A DNA stretch of 64,000 nucleotides from Nitrospirota bacterium (GCA_021801345.1 JAJYYA010000021.1:43506-107505); one strand, 5' to 3'; shown: positions 8,173-21,571, counted from the first letter of the stretch. A program made the numbers and translations. The notes: generated from the sequence alone by a model not told the origin.

Positions 8173-9008
8173 CGACCGATCTCTCGGATCCTTGCCGAGG
8201 GAATCGTCCGGAGGGGGGGATCCGTGAAGGGGAGAGGGGCCGGGAGAAGCTGCGAGGAGAAAAGCACCGGCGTCTTTCGAAGAAATGCGACGAGAGAGGG
8301 AATATCGGCACCCTCCCGGACAAGATAGATGCGCCCTCCGGTCGGAAGATCGGGGGGTTTGATGAAGGGGATCCGAACATAGCCTGTTGTCCGGGAGGCG
8401 AGATAGCCTGTCTGGTAGGAGGGGTCGTCGGAGGCGCAGATCTCGAGGAGGATCGGTTCGGCCATAAGAACCTTGCTCGAGAGGATCAGTGCATCGACAA
8501 AGCGGTGACTGGGAGGGGGAAGGTGTCGGTCGACCGTTTCGCCAAGGATTCTTCTCAGGGTCGGCCGGCAGCCCATATGGGTTGTTCTTACTCCCTCGGC
8601 TTGGGTATCCGCGAGAATCTCCCCGTTCTCCCCGACGAGTAGCGCTCCGTTTCGCGAGGAGCGACCGAGAATCTCCCGGTCGAAGACTTCGAGGATGCGG
8701 GAGGCTGCGGCCGGAGAGAAAAGACTGGAAAGAATGCTCAGAAGAGACTTCCGGGTCTCTTCCGGCCCGGAGCTGTCCAAGGCTCTTACCGGCAGAAGGC
8801 GGCCATCGACGATCTCGGAGGGGAGGACCGGATCGATCGTCAGGATCTGCTGGGCGTGGGCCCCGTCTGCCGGCAAAGCAAAAAGTCTCGTTCCCAGCCT
8901 GATGAGGGCCTCTGAGTATTCTTCGGCAGGAACAAGGTCCTCCCCTCCGGAAAGATGGCGGCCGTCCTTGTGGATCCGCATCCTGATGCTGAAGTATGCG
9001 TCAGTCAA
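8169..9008 (-). CDS. bioW: 6-carboxyhexanoate--CoA ligase (pimeloyl-CoA synthetase)
   Basis: Activates pimelate to pimeloyl-CoA with ATP and CoA, feeding BioF. Recognised from the N-terminal pattern Phe-Ser-Ile-Arg-Met-Arg followed by His-Leu-Ser-Gly-Gly-Glu, and from the Arg-Thr-Thr-His-Met-Gly and Ala-Ser-Arg-Thr-Thr-Gly-Tyr-Val-Arg-Ile segments of the BioW family. At 279 residues it is slightly longer than typical BioW. The start is TTG at 9008, overlapping bioB by eight bases. Using it keeps the conserved N-terminus, whereas an internal ATG eight codons later would cut the motif. BioW implies biotin made from free pimelate rather than by the BioC-BioH route. Confidence 0.88.
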   Translation of the reverse strand: MTDAYFSIRMRIHKDGRHLSGGEDLVPAEEYSEALIRLGTRLFALPADGAHAQQILTIDPVLPSEIVDGRLLPVRALDSSGPEETRKSLLSILSSLFSPAAASRILEVFDREILGRSSRNGALLVGENGEILADTQAEGVRTTHMGCRPTLRRILGETVDRHLPPPSHRFVDALILSSKVLMAEPILLEICASDDPSYQTGYLASRTTGYVRIPFIKPPDLPTGGRIYLVREGADIPSLVAFLRKTPVLFSSQLLPAPLPFTDPPLRTIPSARIREIGR

Positions 9009-10038
9009 CGCCGGCAGTCATGGGAGAAAGAGGGTGGGGAGGAACAAGATCAAAGCCCAGATCGCGGATCATCCGGATGTCGAGATCGGGAGAGCGGCCC
9101 GAACGGGTCAGATAGTTTCCGATCATGACACCATCGGCTCCGTGAGAGAAGATTTCGGTGTGCCGGTCGCCCAATGCCTGAATCCGTCCTCCGCAGACGC
9201 GGACCTCCCGCTCAGGAAAGAAGAGGCGGCATACGGCGACGATCCGGAGCGCCTCATCGGCTCCGATTGTGGCGGAGGCGCCAAAAAGAGGCGTTCCCGC
9301 AATCGGCACGAGGAAGTTGAGGGGGATCGAATCGACCTCGAGCTCCCGGAGAAGCCCAAAGAGAGAGACTCTGTCTTCATTGCCCTCTCCCACGCCGAAG
9401 ATGCCGCCGGAACAGACCGATATGCCGGCCTCTTTGGCCTTCCGGACCGTGGCGATCCGCTCGTCGTAGGAGTGGGTGGTCACGATTTTCGGGAAGTGGT
9501 TTCGGGAGGTTTCGAGGTTGTGATGGAGTCGGTCGAGTCCTGCTTCCTTCAGGATGCTGACGGTTTCGCCGGAGACAGAGCCGAGAGTGGCGCAGGACCA
9601 GAGGCCGAGTTCGGAGTGCATTCGGCCAAGCGCCTCCTCCACCACGCGAAGTTCGACAGGATTCTCAAGACTTCGGCCGCTTGTGCCGATACAGAATCTG
9701 CGGGTTCCGTTCTGCTGCGCGGATCTGGCCGCCCCTACGATCGCCTCGGAGGCCAGGATGTCATATGTGGGAGCGATGGTCCGGAAATGGGTCGACTGGG
9801 CGCAGAAGTGGCAATCTTCGGAGCAGGCTCCGGATTTGGCGTTCATCACGGTGCAGGGATCGATCGTCTTGCCGCGAAAACTCTCCCGAACCCGGTCGGC
9901 GCCTTCTTTGATGACCGGGGAAAACTCTTCCGGAAGAGACATGAGCCAGAGTGCCTGGTCTTGAGAGATTCCAACTCCCTCGATAGAGGACTGTGCACAC
10001 TCCTCTATCTGGTCAAGAATATGGGTTTCGTTCGTCAT
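9001..10038 (-). CDS. bioB: Biotin synthase
   Basis: A radical SAM enzyme that inserts sulfur into dethiobiotin, the last step of biotin synthesis. The CxxxCxxC cluster motif is visible as Cys-Ser-Glu-Asp-Cys-His-Phe-Cys near residue 55. It is followed by Ser-Thr-His-Phe, and further on by the His-Asn-Leu-Glu-Thr-Ser segment typical of BioB. I start at ATG 10038 (345 residues), which has AGGAAAGGATC upstream. The reading frame stays open for another 120 codons upstream, but that part has no family similarity. It is the first gene of an overlapping bioB-bioW-bioF operon; bioA and bioD are not in the window. Confidence 0.95.
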   Translation of the reverse strand: MTNETHILDQIEECAQSSIEGVGISQDQALWLMSLPEEFSPVIKEGADRVRESFRGKTIDPCTVMNAKSGACSEDCHFCAQSTHFRTIAPTYDILASEAIVGAARSAQQNGTRRFCIGTSGRSLENPVELRVVEEALGRMHSELGLWSCATLGSVSGETVSILKEAGLDRLHHNLETSRNHFPKIVTTHSYDERIATVRKAKEAGISVCSGGIFGVGEGNEDRVSLFGLLRELEVDSIPLNFLVPIAGTPLFGASATIGADEALRIVAVCRLFFPEREVRVCGGRIQALGDRHTEIFSHGADGVMIGNYLTRSGRSPDLDIRMIRDLGFDLVPPHPLSPMTAGVD

Positions 10039-10354
10039 GGGTTTTGATCCTTTCCTGCCTTTGGCAGATATCGTCGTCCGACGTCGACAAGGTCGAGATT
10101 TGAGGGGAGCTCCAAAGGCGCGTCCGGTCCTCCGGGGGCTTTCGGAAGTTCCCTTGCAATTTAGCCTAATTTTCCGAAAAATTCCAATCCTCGCGGCCAG
10201 GACTCTTCGGCGGGGCGGGCCCATTTTTTCCTCATGTTCGTGGGGGGCTCTGGACTCCGTGAATTCTTGACAGGATGGAGGGGCGGGATTACTATTTTTA
10301 TGAGGGAAGTTGTCATTCGACGATTCCGTTTGAGTCAAATTCAGGAGCCCTGCC
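10039..10354. other. Divergent intergenic region between bioB and clpC
   Basis: These 316 bases hold the promoters for two divergent operons. A good plus-strand promoter for clpC is listed separately. On the minus strand a weak candidate for bioB is TTGGAA (10182-10187) with CTAAAT (10159-10164) at 17-base spacing. I did not find a convincing BirA-type biotin operator. No gene is supported in this stretch. Confidence 0.5.
10267..10295 (+). promoter_or_regulatory. Sigma70-type promoter for clpC
   Basis: TTGACA at 10267-10272 and TACTAT at 10290-10295, separated by 17 bases, about 60 bases upstream of the clpC start. The -35 is a perfect match and the -10 matches four of six positions. No CIRCE or CtsR-like repeat is seen around it, so clpC is not obviously under HrcA control here. 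Confidence 0.65.
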
Positions 10355-12796
10355 ATGATGGACAAATTTACGGAAAAGGGACGCAAGGTCATTATCATGG
10401 CCCGCGAAGAGGCCGAGAAGCATCAGAACGACTATCTGGGAACGGAGCATATCGTTCTTGCCCTGATCGGCGATCAGGAGGGTGTCCCGGTGGCGGTCCT
10501 CAAAAGGATGGGGCTCACCCCCGACCAGGTCCGGATGGAGATCGAGCGCAATCTTCTGAACGGGACGGCGACGCTGACCTTCGGAGAGCTGCCTCTTACC
10601 CCCCGGGTCAAGCGCGTGATCGAATATGCCGTCGATGAGGCCCGGCTTCTGGGCCATACCCATATCGGAGCGGAGCATCTTCTCCTTGGTGTTCTGCGGG
10701 AAGAGGACGGGATCGGAGGAAAGATCCTTCGGGCCTTGGGTTCGAACCTTCTTGCCGCCCGCCAGCTGACGGCCAGCCTTCTCAAGAAGGCCGGATCCGG
10801 TTCTGTTCGGGAAAAGGAGCGCAAGAGCGGAACTCCCGCTCTCGACGAATTCGGCCGGGATCTCACCCAGATGGCGGCCGACGGCCATCTCGATCCGGTC
10901 ATCGGCCGTCACGACGAGATCGAGCGGGTTCTTCAGATCCTCGGACGAAGAACGAAAAACAACCCCGTCCTCATCGGAGAGTCCGGAGTCGGGAAGACGG
11001 CAATCGTCGAGGGGCTGGCCCAGAAGATCGTCAATGGGGAGGTTCCCGACAACCTTCTGAACAAGAGGGTCGTGGCGCTCGACCTCGGCTCCCTCGTGGC
11101 CGGGACAAAGTACCGAGGCCAGTTCGAGGAACGGCTCAAGGTCGTCATGAAGGAGGTCGTGACCGCCGGCAATATCATCGTCTTTATCGACGAGCTTCAC
11201 ACCTTAGTCGGTGCCGGCGCGGCCGAAGGGTCGATCGATGCTTCCAATATGCTCAAGCCTGCGCTTTCCCGCGGCGAGATCCAGTGCATCGGGGCCACCA
11301 CTCTCGACGAGTACAGAAAATACATCGAAAAAGACGGCGCTCTCAAGCGACGCTTCCAGCCGATCTATGTCAACGAGCCTCCCGTGGATGAGGCCGAACG
11401 GATCATCCTTGGCCTTCGGGACCGCTACGAGGAGCACCATGGCGTCGTGATCACCGACGATGCCGTACACGATGCCGTTGTTCTTTCGGAGCGCTATGTC
11501 ACCGACCGGTTTCTTCCGGACAAGGCGATCGATATCATCGACGAGGCAGGGTCCCGCGCAAAGCTCAAGAGCTTCTCCCTTCCGCCCGAGATCAAAGAGC
11601 TCGATGCCATCCTCAAACGCTCCATGAAGGGCAAGGAGCAGGCGATCCGCCAACAGAACTTCGAGGAGGCGGTTCGATTCAGAACCCAGGAGGATATTCT
11701 CAGAAAGCAGATCGAAGAGGAGAAGGTCAAGTGGAAGAACCTCCAGGAACAGAACAAGCCCGTCATCGGAGGTGAGGAGGTCTCGGTTATCGTCTCCAAG
11801 ATGACGGGAATTCCTCTTTACCGGATCGAGGAAGGCGAAAGCGAACGCCTCCTCAAGCTCGAGGAAGAGTTGCACCGGAGGGTGGTGGGGCAGGACGAGG
11901 CGATCTCTGCGGTCGCCCGGGCCATCCGGCGTTCGCGGGCGGGAATCAAGGGGGAGAAGCGGCCGATCGGCTCCTTTATCTTCCTCGGACCCACAGGCGT
12001 CGGCAAGACCGAGCTTGCAAGAACGCTGGCCGATGTCATGTTCGGAAACGAAGATGCGCTGATCCGGGTCGACATGTCGGAGTATATGGAGCGCTTCAAT
12101 GTCTCCCGTCTCACCGGGGCGCCTCCGGGATATGTCGGCTATGAAGAGGGCGGACAGCTCACGGAGAAGGTTCGTCGCCGGCCCTATTCCGTCATTCTCT
12201 TCGACGAGATCGAAAAGGCTCATCCCGATATGTTCAACGTCCTCCTGCAGGTTCTCGACGACGGGTTTATTACCGACAGTCTGGGCCGCAAGATCGACTT
12301 CAAGAATACCGTGCTCATCATGACCTCCAATCTTGGGGCCCGGGCCATCGAAAAGGACGGATCCTTGGGCTTTGCCCGGGGGGCGGGCGAGGTTCGTGAA
12401 GAGTTTATCAAGAGCACGATTCAGGACGATCTCAAGCGGACCTTTAATCCGGAGTTTTTGAACCGGATCGACGAGATTGTGGTCTTCCACCCCCTCGACG
12501 ACAAGCAGCTCGAATCCATTGTCGATATTCGGATCGAGGAGCTCAACCTGCGTCTGGCCCCCAAGGGGATCCTCCTTGAGATCGATCCCGAGGTCAAAAA
12601 GTGGCTGGTCAAGGAAGGCTATCAGGCCAATTACGGAGCCCGCCCCATGCGGCGCGCCATTCAGCGGCACATCGAGGATCGGCTCTCGGAAAAGGTTATC
12701 TCCGGAACCATTCATCCCGACAAGAAGATCCGGGTCGTTTTGCGGGAGGGGCAGCCCGTTTTTATCGAGGAAGACGCCCTGGCGTCTGTCGTCTGA
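10355..12796 (+). CDS. clpC: ATP-dependent Clp protease ATP-binding subunit ClpC
   Basis: A Hsp100 unfoldase that feeds substrates to ClpP. The 813 residues show the N-terminal Clp repeat domain (about 1-145). The first AAA module has the Walker A Gly-Glu-Ser-Gly-Val-Gly-Lys-Thr near residue 210. A middle region with a UVR-like helical segment (about 415-455) marks ClpC rather than ClpA or the long coiled coil of ClpB. The second AAA module has Gly-Pro-Thr-Gly-Val-Gly-Lys-Thr near residue 550 and an Arg-Met-type C-terminal domain. The start is ATG-ATG with GGAG upstream. tsaD follows after 10 bases, suggesting one transcript. McsA, McsB and ClpP are not nearby. Confidence 0.94.
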   Translation: MMDKFTEKGRKVIIMAREEAEKHQNDYLGTEHIVLALIGDQEGVPVAVLKRMGLTPDQVRMEIERNLLNGTATLTFGELPLTPRVKRVIEYAVDEARLLGHTHIGAEHLLLGVLREEDGIGGKILRALGSNLLAARQLTASLLKKAGSGSVREKERKSGTPALDEFGRDLTQMAADGHLDPVIGRHDEIERVLQILGRRTKNNPVLIGESGVGKTAIVEGLAQKIVNGEVPDNLLNKRVVALDLGSLVAGTKYRGQFEERLKVVMKEVVTAGNIIVFIDELHTLVGAGAAEGSIDASNMLKPALSRGEIQCIGATTLDEYRKYIEKDGALKRRFQPIYVNEPPVDEAERIILGLRDRYEEHHGVVITDDAVHDAVVLSERYVTDRFLPDKAIDIIDEAGSRAKLKSFSLPPEIKELDAILKRSMKGKEQAIRQQNFEEAVRFRTQEDILRKQIEEEKVKWKNLQEQNKPVIGGEEVSVIVSKMTGIPLYRIEEGESERLLKLEEELHRRVVGQDEAISAVARAIRRSRAGIKGEKRPIGSFIFLGPTGVGKTELARTLADVMFGNEDALIRVDMSEYMERFNVSRLTGAPPGYVGYEEGGQLTEKVRRRPYSVILFDEIEKAHPDMFNVLLQVLDDGFITDSLGRKIDFKNTVLIMTSNLGARAIEKDGSLGFARGAGEVREEFIKSTIQDDLKRTFNPEFLNRIDEIVVFHPLDDKQLESIVDIRIEELNLRLAPKGILLEIDPEVKKWLVKEGYQANYGARPMRRAIQRHIEDRLSEKVISGTIHPDKKIRVVLREGQPVFIEEDALASVV

Positions 12797-12806
12797 CTCT
12801 TCCTGC

Positions 12807-13795
12807 ATGATTCTGGCTCTCGAAACATCCTGCGACGATACCTCTGTGGCCCTGGTCGACATGACCGGGGCCCTTCTTTTTCATCGCTCCCTTTCCCAGA
12901 TTCCCCTGCATGCGCCTTTCGGGGGGGTGGTTCCAGAACTGGCCTCCCGCACCCATGCCTTGCATCTTCCCGCCCTCGTGGAGGAGTGCCTTCGCGAAAC
13001 CGGGCGGACACTCTCCGACCTTTCCGCCTGCGCCCTGACGATTGGTCCGGGGCTATCGGGAGGTCTTCTTGCGGCCATCGCCTATCTGAAGGGAGTCGGT
13101 TTCGGAACGCGCCTACCTCTTGTGCCGGTTCACCATGTCCGCGCCCACCTTCGCGTGGCCGCAAACTCTCCGGATGAGATCCTTCCGGGCTCTCTTGGGC
13201 TTGTCGTCTCCGGTGGCCACACCCATCTTTATCGCATCGATCTCTGGCCCAATCTTGCGCTTCTGGCCCGAACCACCGACGATGCGGCCGGAGAGGCCTT
13301 CGACAAGGGGGCCAAGGCCATGGGGCTTCCCTACCCCGGAGGTCCCGAGATCGAGCGTCTGGCGTCCGGTTATACCGGGCGGACCGAACGCCTTGTCCGG
13401 GCGATCCACACTCCCGCCCCTTTCGACATGAGCTTTTCTGGGCTCAAGACGGCCTTTGTCGCTCTTGTTGGCCGGGAGGGGTCCGATCCGGAAAAGCGGC
13501 CCTTTCTGGCCGCCTCCTGCCAGGGAGCGATCATCGGCCATCTTATCGACCGTCTGGGCAAATCTCTGAGCCATTATCGGCCCCCGGCCCTTTTCGTGGG
13601 GGGGGGCGTCGCGGCCAACGGGGCCTTCCGAAGAGCACTCGAAGCCCTGTGCGGAGATTTGGGGGTTCCCCTTCGGGTGGCGCCTCGCCCCCTTTGCGGC
13701 GACAACGCAGTTATGGTAGCTTTGATGGGTTTGGAGCTATTCCGGGAAGGAAATTTTTGTTCGTTCCCCTATGACGAGATTCGCCCCCGTCCGCG

Positions 13796-13811
<16 letters not shown>
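12807..13811 (+). CDS. tsaD: tRNA N6-adenosine threonylcarbamoyltransferase
   Basis: Transfers the threonylcarbamoyl group to A37 of tRNAs that read ANN codons, acting with TsaB and TsaE. The 334-residue length is normal. Family marks are Leu-Glu-Thr-Ser-Cys-Asp-Asp-Thr at the N-terminus, the metal-site region Glu-Leu-Ala-Ser-Arg-Thr-His, the Val-Ser-Gly-Gly-His-Thr stretch, Asp-Asp-Ala-Ala-Gly-Glu-Ala-Phe-Asp-Lys, and the C-terminal Gly-Gly-Gly-Val-Ala-Ala-Asn. The ATG at 12807 lies 10 bases after clpC. The frame is open further upstream inside clpC, but that part is not TsaD. Its end overlaps the longest argS frame by 16 bases. Confidence 0.95.
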
Positions 13812-17021
<3,210 letters not shown>

Positions 17022-17104
17022 GAGATCGTTACTGAAGATAAACGCGGCTGTCGGGGCGCGTGAGATGACGTTCCGTTTTTTCACATTCCGGAGATCACCA
17101 GATC

Positions 17105-18676
17105 ATGCATAAAAAAAGCGTGCGCGGGCGCATCCTGCTCCTTGTCACTTTCACACTCCTCTCGCTGGCCTTTATTCTTCCCTCCCTTCCCGTCTGGACG
17201 TCTCTCCCGGCAGGGGTGAAGTCGGTTCTTCCCTCAGGAGCGATTTCGCTTGGCCTCGATCTGAGAGGCGGGATCTCCATCACCCTACAGGTGATGGAGG
17301 AGAAGGCCATCTCCGGGACCCTCGAGGAGATCGCGGCAGGACTTTCCGAAAAGGGGGCAAAGCCTCAAATCTCGGGGATGACGCTCTCCGTGCCTGTCGA
17401 AAGCCCTGCGAAGAAAAAGGAGATCGTGGACTATCTCGCGAGCCGGGCGCCCTTTCTCGAAAAGAAATCGGAGGACGGAGGACGGCTGGTCTTCGACCTC
17501 TCCCCCGCCGAGGCCACTCGCATCAGAACGCACGCCATGACCCAGGCGATCGAGGTTATCCGCAACCGGATCGACCAGTTCGGGGTTTCGGAGCCGGTCA
17601 TCGAGCCGCAGGGGAGGGACAGGATCCTGATCCAGCTTCCGGGGGTGACCGATCCCGAACGGGCCATGGCCCTGATCGGTCGGACAGCCCGCCTCGAGTT
17701 CAAGCTGGCCGACGACTCAACCGATCCGGGGCTCTTCCTTTCCGGAAAGACCCCTCCTCCCCCGGGGGACGAGATTCTCTACGGGGCCGCTCCGCCCAAG
17801 TCCGGGAGCACCCGGATTCCCTACCTTCTGAAGTCGGCTCCCCTTATGGGGGGCGACACGATCAGCGACGCCCGGGTGGCCTTCGGCCAGTTTAACGAAC
17901 CTTACGTCTCCCTGACCTTCAACAGCGCCGGTGCGAAGCTCTTCGACCGGATTACGAAGGACCATGTCAAGGAGCGGCTCGCCATCGTCCTCGACCGGAC
18001 GGTCTATTCGGCTCCGGTCATCCAGGAGGAGATCTCGGGGGGGCAAGCCCAGATCACCGGCAGCTTCTCGATGAAGGAGGCCAAGGACCTTGCCATCGTT
18101 CTCCGATCCGGGGCCCTTCCTGCCCCGGTCAGGATCCTCCAGAACGTGACCGTCGGCCCCTCCCTGGGCAAGGACTCGATCCGTGCGGGGCTCCATGCGA
18201 CCCTGATCGCGCTTCTCCTGGTGCTTGTCTTCATGGCCGTCTACTACCGTTTTTCGGGCATTGTGGCCGACTTTGCCCTTCTCCTCAACATGCTCTTTCT
18301 TCTGGGGGCGATGGCCGCCCTCCATGCCACACTCACCCTTCCCGGTATCGCCGGCGTCATTTTGACGGTCGGCATGGGGGTCGATTCGAACGTCCTCATC
18401 TTCGAACGTATCCGGGAGGAGCTTCGGGCGGGAAAACCTGTCCGCTCCTCCATCGACTCGGGCTATGACAAGGCCTTTCTCACCATTGTCGACTCCCACG
18501 TCACCACGCTGATCACCGCCGTCATCCTTTTTATCTTCGGGACCGGCCCCATCAAGGGATTCGCGGTGACGCTGACGGTGGGGATCGCGATCAACCTCTT
18601 CACCTCGCTCGCCGGCACGCGCATTGTCTTCGACCTCCTCTCCCGGAGATCGAAGATCGACCGCCTTTCAATATGA
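17105..18676 (+). CDS. secD: Protein translocase subunit SecD
   Basis: An RND-family component that uses the proton motive force to complete protein export. The 523 residues have an N-terminal transmembrane helix (about 10-28), the large periplasmic P1 domain with Gly-Leu-Asp-Leu-Arg-Gly-Gly at its start, and five further helices in the last 180 residues. The motif Gly-Val-Asp-Ser-Asn-Val-Leu-Ile-Phe-Glu-Arg-Ile-Arg-Glu-Glu is in the fourth transmembrane region. It follows yajC and directly precedes secF, 28 bases apart. Confidence 0.95.
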   Translation: MHKKSVRGRILLLVTFTLLSLAFILPSLPVWTSLPAGVKSVLPSGAISLGLDLRGGISITLQVMEEKAISGTLEEIAAGLSEKGAKPQISGMTLSVPVESPAKKKEIVDYLASRAPFLEKKSEDGGRLVFDLSPAEATRIRTHAMTQAIEVIRNRIDQFGVSEPVIEPQGRDRILIQLPGVTDPERAMALIGRTARLEFKLADDSTDPGLFLSGKTPPPPGDEILYGAAPPKSGSTRIPYLLKSAPLMGGDTISDARVAFGQFNEPYVSLTFNSAGAKLFDRITKDHVKERLAIVLDRTVYSAPVIQEEISGGQAQITGSFSMKEAKDLAIVLRSGALPAPVRILQNVTVGPSLGKDSIRAGLHATLIALLLVLVFMAVYYRFSGIVADFALLLNMLFLLGAMAALHATLTLPGIAGVILTVGMGVDSNVLIFERIREELRAGKPVRSSIDSGYDKAFLTIVDSHVTTLITAVILFIFGTGPIKGFAVTLTVGIAINLFTSLAGTRIVFDLLSRRSKIDRLSI

Positions 18677-18704
18677 ACGATACCCACACCGGGGGAGACC
18701 TCTC

Positions 18705-19652
18705 ATGTTCGAACTGATCAGAAACCCCTCCATCGACTTTATGGGAAAGAAGAAGTTTTCTCTTGCCCTCTCGTCGCTCCTCGTCCTGGTCGGACTTGTC
18801 GCCCTTCTGCAGATTGCCCGCGGTAAGGCCAACCTGGGCATCGACTTTACCGGCGGCACCGCTCTCCTGGTCCACTTCGACCGCCCCGAGTCGATTGCCG
18901 ACGTCCGGACCGCTCTTTCGGGGGGAGGATTTCCGGGGGCGGCCATCCAGAATGTCAACGGGACATCGGACCTCTTTATCCGGGTCAAGGCCCAAAGAGA
19001 GTCGACCCACTCGGTGACCGAATCGCTCCTATCCCTCCTTCACGCCCGCTTTGCCGGGAACAGGCTCACCATCCGCCAGTCGACCGAGATCGGTCCCACC
19101 ATCGGCGGGGAGCTGGCAGGGAAGGCCCTCGTTGCGATCTTCTTCTCTCTGGTGGGATTTATTCTCTACATCGCCGTCCGATTCGAGTTCCGTTTCGGTC
19201 TGGCCGCCGCCATTTCCACGTTCCACAATGTGATCGCCCTTCTCGGGATTCTCTATCTCCTCCATATCGAGATCAACCTGCTGATCGTGACGAGCCTCCT
19301 GACCCTGGCCGGGTATTCTCTGACCGACACGGTCGTCGTCTTCGACCGCATCCGCGAGCAGATGCGCCGGTCCGTCCGTCAGACCCCGGAGGATCTGATC
19401 AACTCCGGAATCAATCAGGTGCTCTCCCGGACGGTTGTGGTATCATTAACGGTAGAGCTCGTGCTCTTTGCGCTCCTGATCGGGGGGGGGCCTGTGATCC
19501 ACGACTTTTCCCTGGCCCTCTTCGTGGGCGTGCTGATCGGGACCTATGCCTCCATCTTTGTGGCGAGCCCGCTCCTTCTGGTCCTCCCGGGGCGCAGGAA
19601 GGGACTGGGTTTTGCGCCGCGGAAATCGACTCCGGAGAAAAAAGGGATCTAG
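18705..19652 (+). CDS. secF: Protein translocase subunit SecF
   Basis: The partner of SecD in the Sec export complex. The 315 residues show an N-terminal helix (about 18-38), the periplasmic segment starting Gly-Ile-Asp-Phe-Thr-Gly-Gly-Thr, and a five-helix RND core with Asp-Thr-Val-Val-Val-Phe-Asp-Arg-Ile-Arg-Glu. I start at ATG 18705, 28 bases after secD with GGGGGAGA upstream. The open frame extends 27 codons further upstream into secD but that part is not SecF-like. Confidence 0.94.
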   Translation: MFELIRNPSIDFMGKKKFSLALSSLLVLVGLVALLQIARGKANLGIDFTGGTALLVHFDRPESIADVRTALSGGGFPGAAIQNVNGTSDLFIRVKAQRESTHSVTESLLSLLHARFAGNRLTIRQSTEIGPTIGGELAGKALVAIFFSLVGFILYIAVRFEFRFGLAAAISTFHNVIALLGILYLLHIEINLLIVTSLLTLAGYSLTDTVVVFDRIREQMRRSVRQTPEDLINSGINQVLSRTVVVSLTVELVLFALLIGGGPVIHDFSLALFVGVLIGTYASIFVASPLLLVLPGRRKGLGFAPRKSTPEKKGI

Positions 19653-19689
19653 CCCTCTTCTCTTCGGACCTCTGGAAAGGAACTGTCAG

Positions 19690-19800
19690 GTGCAGGGTGG
19701 AATCGACATTTCGGAAGTTCTCGGGAGCATTGGTCTCTTTGTTTTGCCGCCGGTGACCGTGCTTGTGATCCTCTACCTCAAGAAGAAGAATGTCATCTGA
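19690..19800 (+). CDS. Putative 36-residue single-TM protein
   Basis: A very short open frame with GTG start at 19690, preceded by AAAGGA nine bases upstream, between secF and recJ. The peptide begins with a short acidic part (Asp-Ile-Ser-Glu) and continues with a hydrophobic helix of about 20 residues containing Leu-Pro-Pro. It ends in Lys-Lys-Lys-Asn-Val-Ile, which would place the C-terminus in the cytoplasm. The third codon positions look like coding sequence of this genome. It may be a small partner of the Sec proteins or an unrelated membrane peptide. There is no homolog I can name. Confidence 0.45.
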   Translation: MQGGIDISEVLGSIGLFVLPPVTVLVILYLKKKNVI

Positions 19801-19863
19801 GAAACGGAAGGGAGTGCTGTCGGAAGACAGCCTCCCCCGCTTCCCGCTGGCAGGAGAGTTTGC

Positions 19864-21531
19864 ATGACGGAGACGGGGCCCCGACGTCAGACCGGTCGGG
19901 ACTGGGAGGTGTTCGAGACAGACGAATCGAGCGTCTATGCCCTCTCGCGGGCATGGGCGCTGGACCCCGTCTGGGTTCGCGTTCTTCTGGGGCGGGGCAT
20001 CGATCCGGACTCCTATGAGAGGGATATCTCCGCGCCGACGCCTCCCGGCGACGACTCCCTCGGCGAGATGGAGGAACCGAGAGCGTGGTTTCATGCACTC
20101 CTCTCCTCCTCAGAGCCGGTTCTCATCTATGCCGACCTCGATGTCGACGGTCTTGCTTCGGCGGCGATTCTGGCCCGCTTCTTCCTTTATCGTCGCCATC
20201 CTTATTCCGTTCTTCTCACAAATCGCGAGGATGGCCGATCCCTTCTTCCCTCCCGCATCAAGCCTTACCAGGATCGGGGATTCCGGAGAATCATCGTCGC
20301 CGACATGGGGGCCTCGAGCGCCAACGTCCTCCGCATGCTCCAGGGCGAAGGGATGTCGTGTCTTGTGGTGGACCACCACCTGATTCCCGCCGAATGGCCG
20401 CGCTCCTCCGTCCCTCTCGTCCACCCGGCGGGACGCTCGGCGCTGACCTCCGCCGGGGCGGCCTACACGCTGATCCGTCCCTATCTTTCCGCCGCCGAGG
20501 AGCCTCAGATGGCTTTTCTGGCGGGGCTTTCTGTTCTTGGCGACAGGGCGCCTCTCATTCGGGAGAACCGCTACCTCGTCCTCTCCCTTCTCTCCGAGGA
20601 GACTCTCAAGGTCTTCCCTGGCGTGAGGCTTCTTCTCCGCAAACGGGTCCGCCGCATTCCAATCGTCAGCGACTTTTCCTTCGGGGTCATCCCCTATCTG
20701 AATGCCCCCGGCCGCATGGGAGATCCCGCCCCCGCCTTCGACCTTCTGATGTCGAAGTCGGCGGAGGCTTCGGAGCGCACCGTTGCGACCCTTCTCGACC
20801 TAAACCGGCGGCGCCAGGAGCTCGAATGGCTTCTCTACGAGGAGATCCGGAGAAAGGGACCAGAGGAGTTCGTTTTTTTTCACAAGGACTGGTTCCCCGG
20901 GGTGCTCGGCCGCGTGGCCCATCGCGTCTCGGAGGAGTGGAACCGGACCGTCTTCGTGGGGACGCTCACGGCCTCCCTGACCGTGCGAGGATCGGTCCGC
21001 TGCAAAAACGGCGACAGGTTTACCGATATCATGGCGGCCCTGGAGGGGCTTCCCATCCGGGGCGGCGGCCACCCCATGGCCGGAGGCCTCGAGTTTCCCG
21101 TCGACCTTCTTCCGGAGGTCTCCCTTCGTCTCTCCCGGAAAATCAACGTCCACGTCTCGGACTCCGTCGCTCAGGACTCCGTGACTTCGGCCGACGGGGA
21201 GCCTCTCCGCATCGACGCCTTTCTCCCCGCCTACTTCAGGAACCCCATTTTCTGGGAGGGATATCGGAAGCTGTTTCCTTTCGGAGAAGGATTTGCCCGC
21301 CCCCTCTTTGGCGTCCGCCGTGCCCGCATCGAACGCCTCGAGGAGGTGTCGGGGAAGATGCAGGCCTGTGCCTATCGCTGGCGCCATGGAAGCGGTCGCG
21401 CCTTTATTCGGGAGGGGGGGGCGACCCTCTCTCCCGGACAGGACTATGACCTTGTTGTTACCCCCGAGATCCGGGGCAAGGGAGACTATCTTGAACGGCT
21501 CTTCGTTGTTGCCGACCACAGACCGGCCTGA
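19864..21531 (+). CDS. recJ: Single-stranded-DNA-specific exonuclease RecJ
   Basis: A 5'-3' exonuclease on single-stranded DNA, working in RecF-type recombination and mismatch or base excision repair. At 555 residues the protein has a DHH phosphoesterase domain with Tyr-Ala-Asp-Leu-Asp-Val-Asp-Gly-Leu near residue 85 and Val-Asp-His-His-Leu near 165. The DHHA1 domain has Arg-Gly-Gly-Gly-His-Pro-Met-Ala-Gly-Gly near residue 400, and an OB-like C-terminal part follows. In motif I the second and third Asp are kept in the order Asp-Leu-Asp-Val-Asp-Gly. It starts at ATG 19864 and ends 40 bases before the relA/spoT start. Confidence 0.9.
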   Translation: MTETGPRRQTGRDWEVFETDESSVYALSRAWALDPVWVRVLLGRGIDPDSYERDISAPTPPGDDSLGEMEEPRAWFHALLSSSEPVLIYADLDVDGLASAAILARFFLYRRHPYSVLLTNREDGRSLLPSRIKPYQDRGFRRIIVADMGASSANVLRMLQGEGMSCLVVDHHLIPAEWPRSSVPLVHPAGRSALTSAGAAYTLIRPYLSAAEEPQMAFLAGLSVLGDRAPLIRENRYLVLSLLSEETLKVFPGVRLLLRKRVRRIPIVSDFSFGVIPYLNAPGRMGDPAPAFDLLMSKSAEASERTVATLLDLNRRRQELEWLLYEEIRRKGPEEFVFFHKDWFPGVLGRVAHRVSEEWNRTVFVGTLTASLTVRGSVRCKNGDRFTDIMAALEGLPIRGGGHPMAGGLEFPVDLLPEVSLRLSRKINVHVSDSVAQDSVTSADGEPLRIDAFLPAYFRNPIFWEGYRKLFPFGEGFARPLFGVRRARIERLEEVSGKMQACAYRWRHGSGRAFIREGGATLSPGQDYDLVVTPEIRGKGDYLERLFVVADHRPA

Positions 21532-21571
21532 TCCTCTCGCCGACCCCTCCCATGCTCCCCGGGAAGGAGAG

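Noticed and set aside
10039..10354. BirA biotin operator in front of bioB
   Set aside because: No inverted repeat resembling the TTGTAAACC-type half sites was found.
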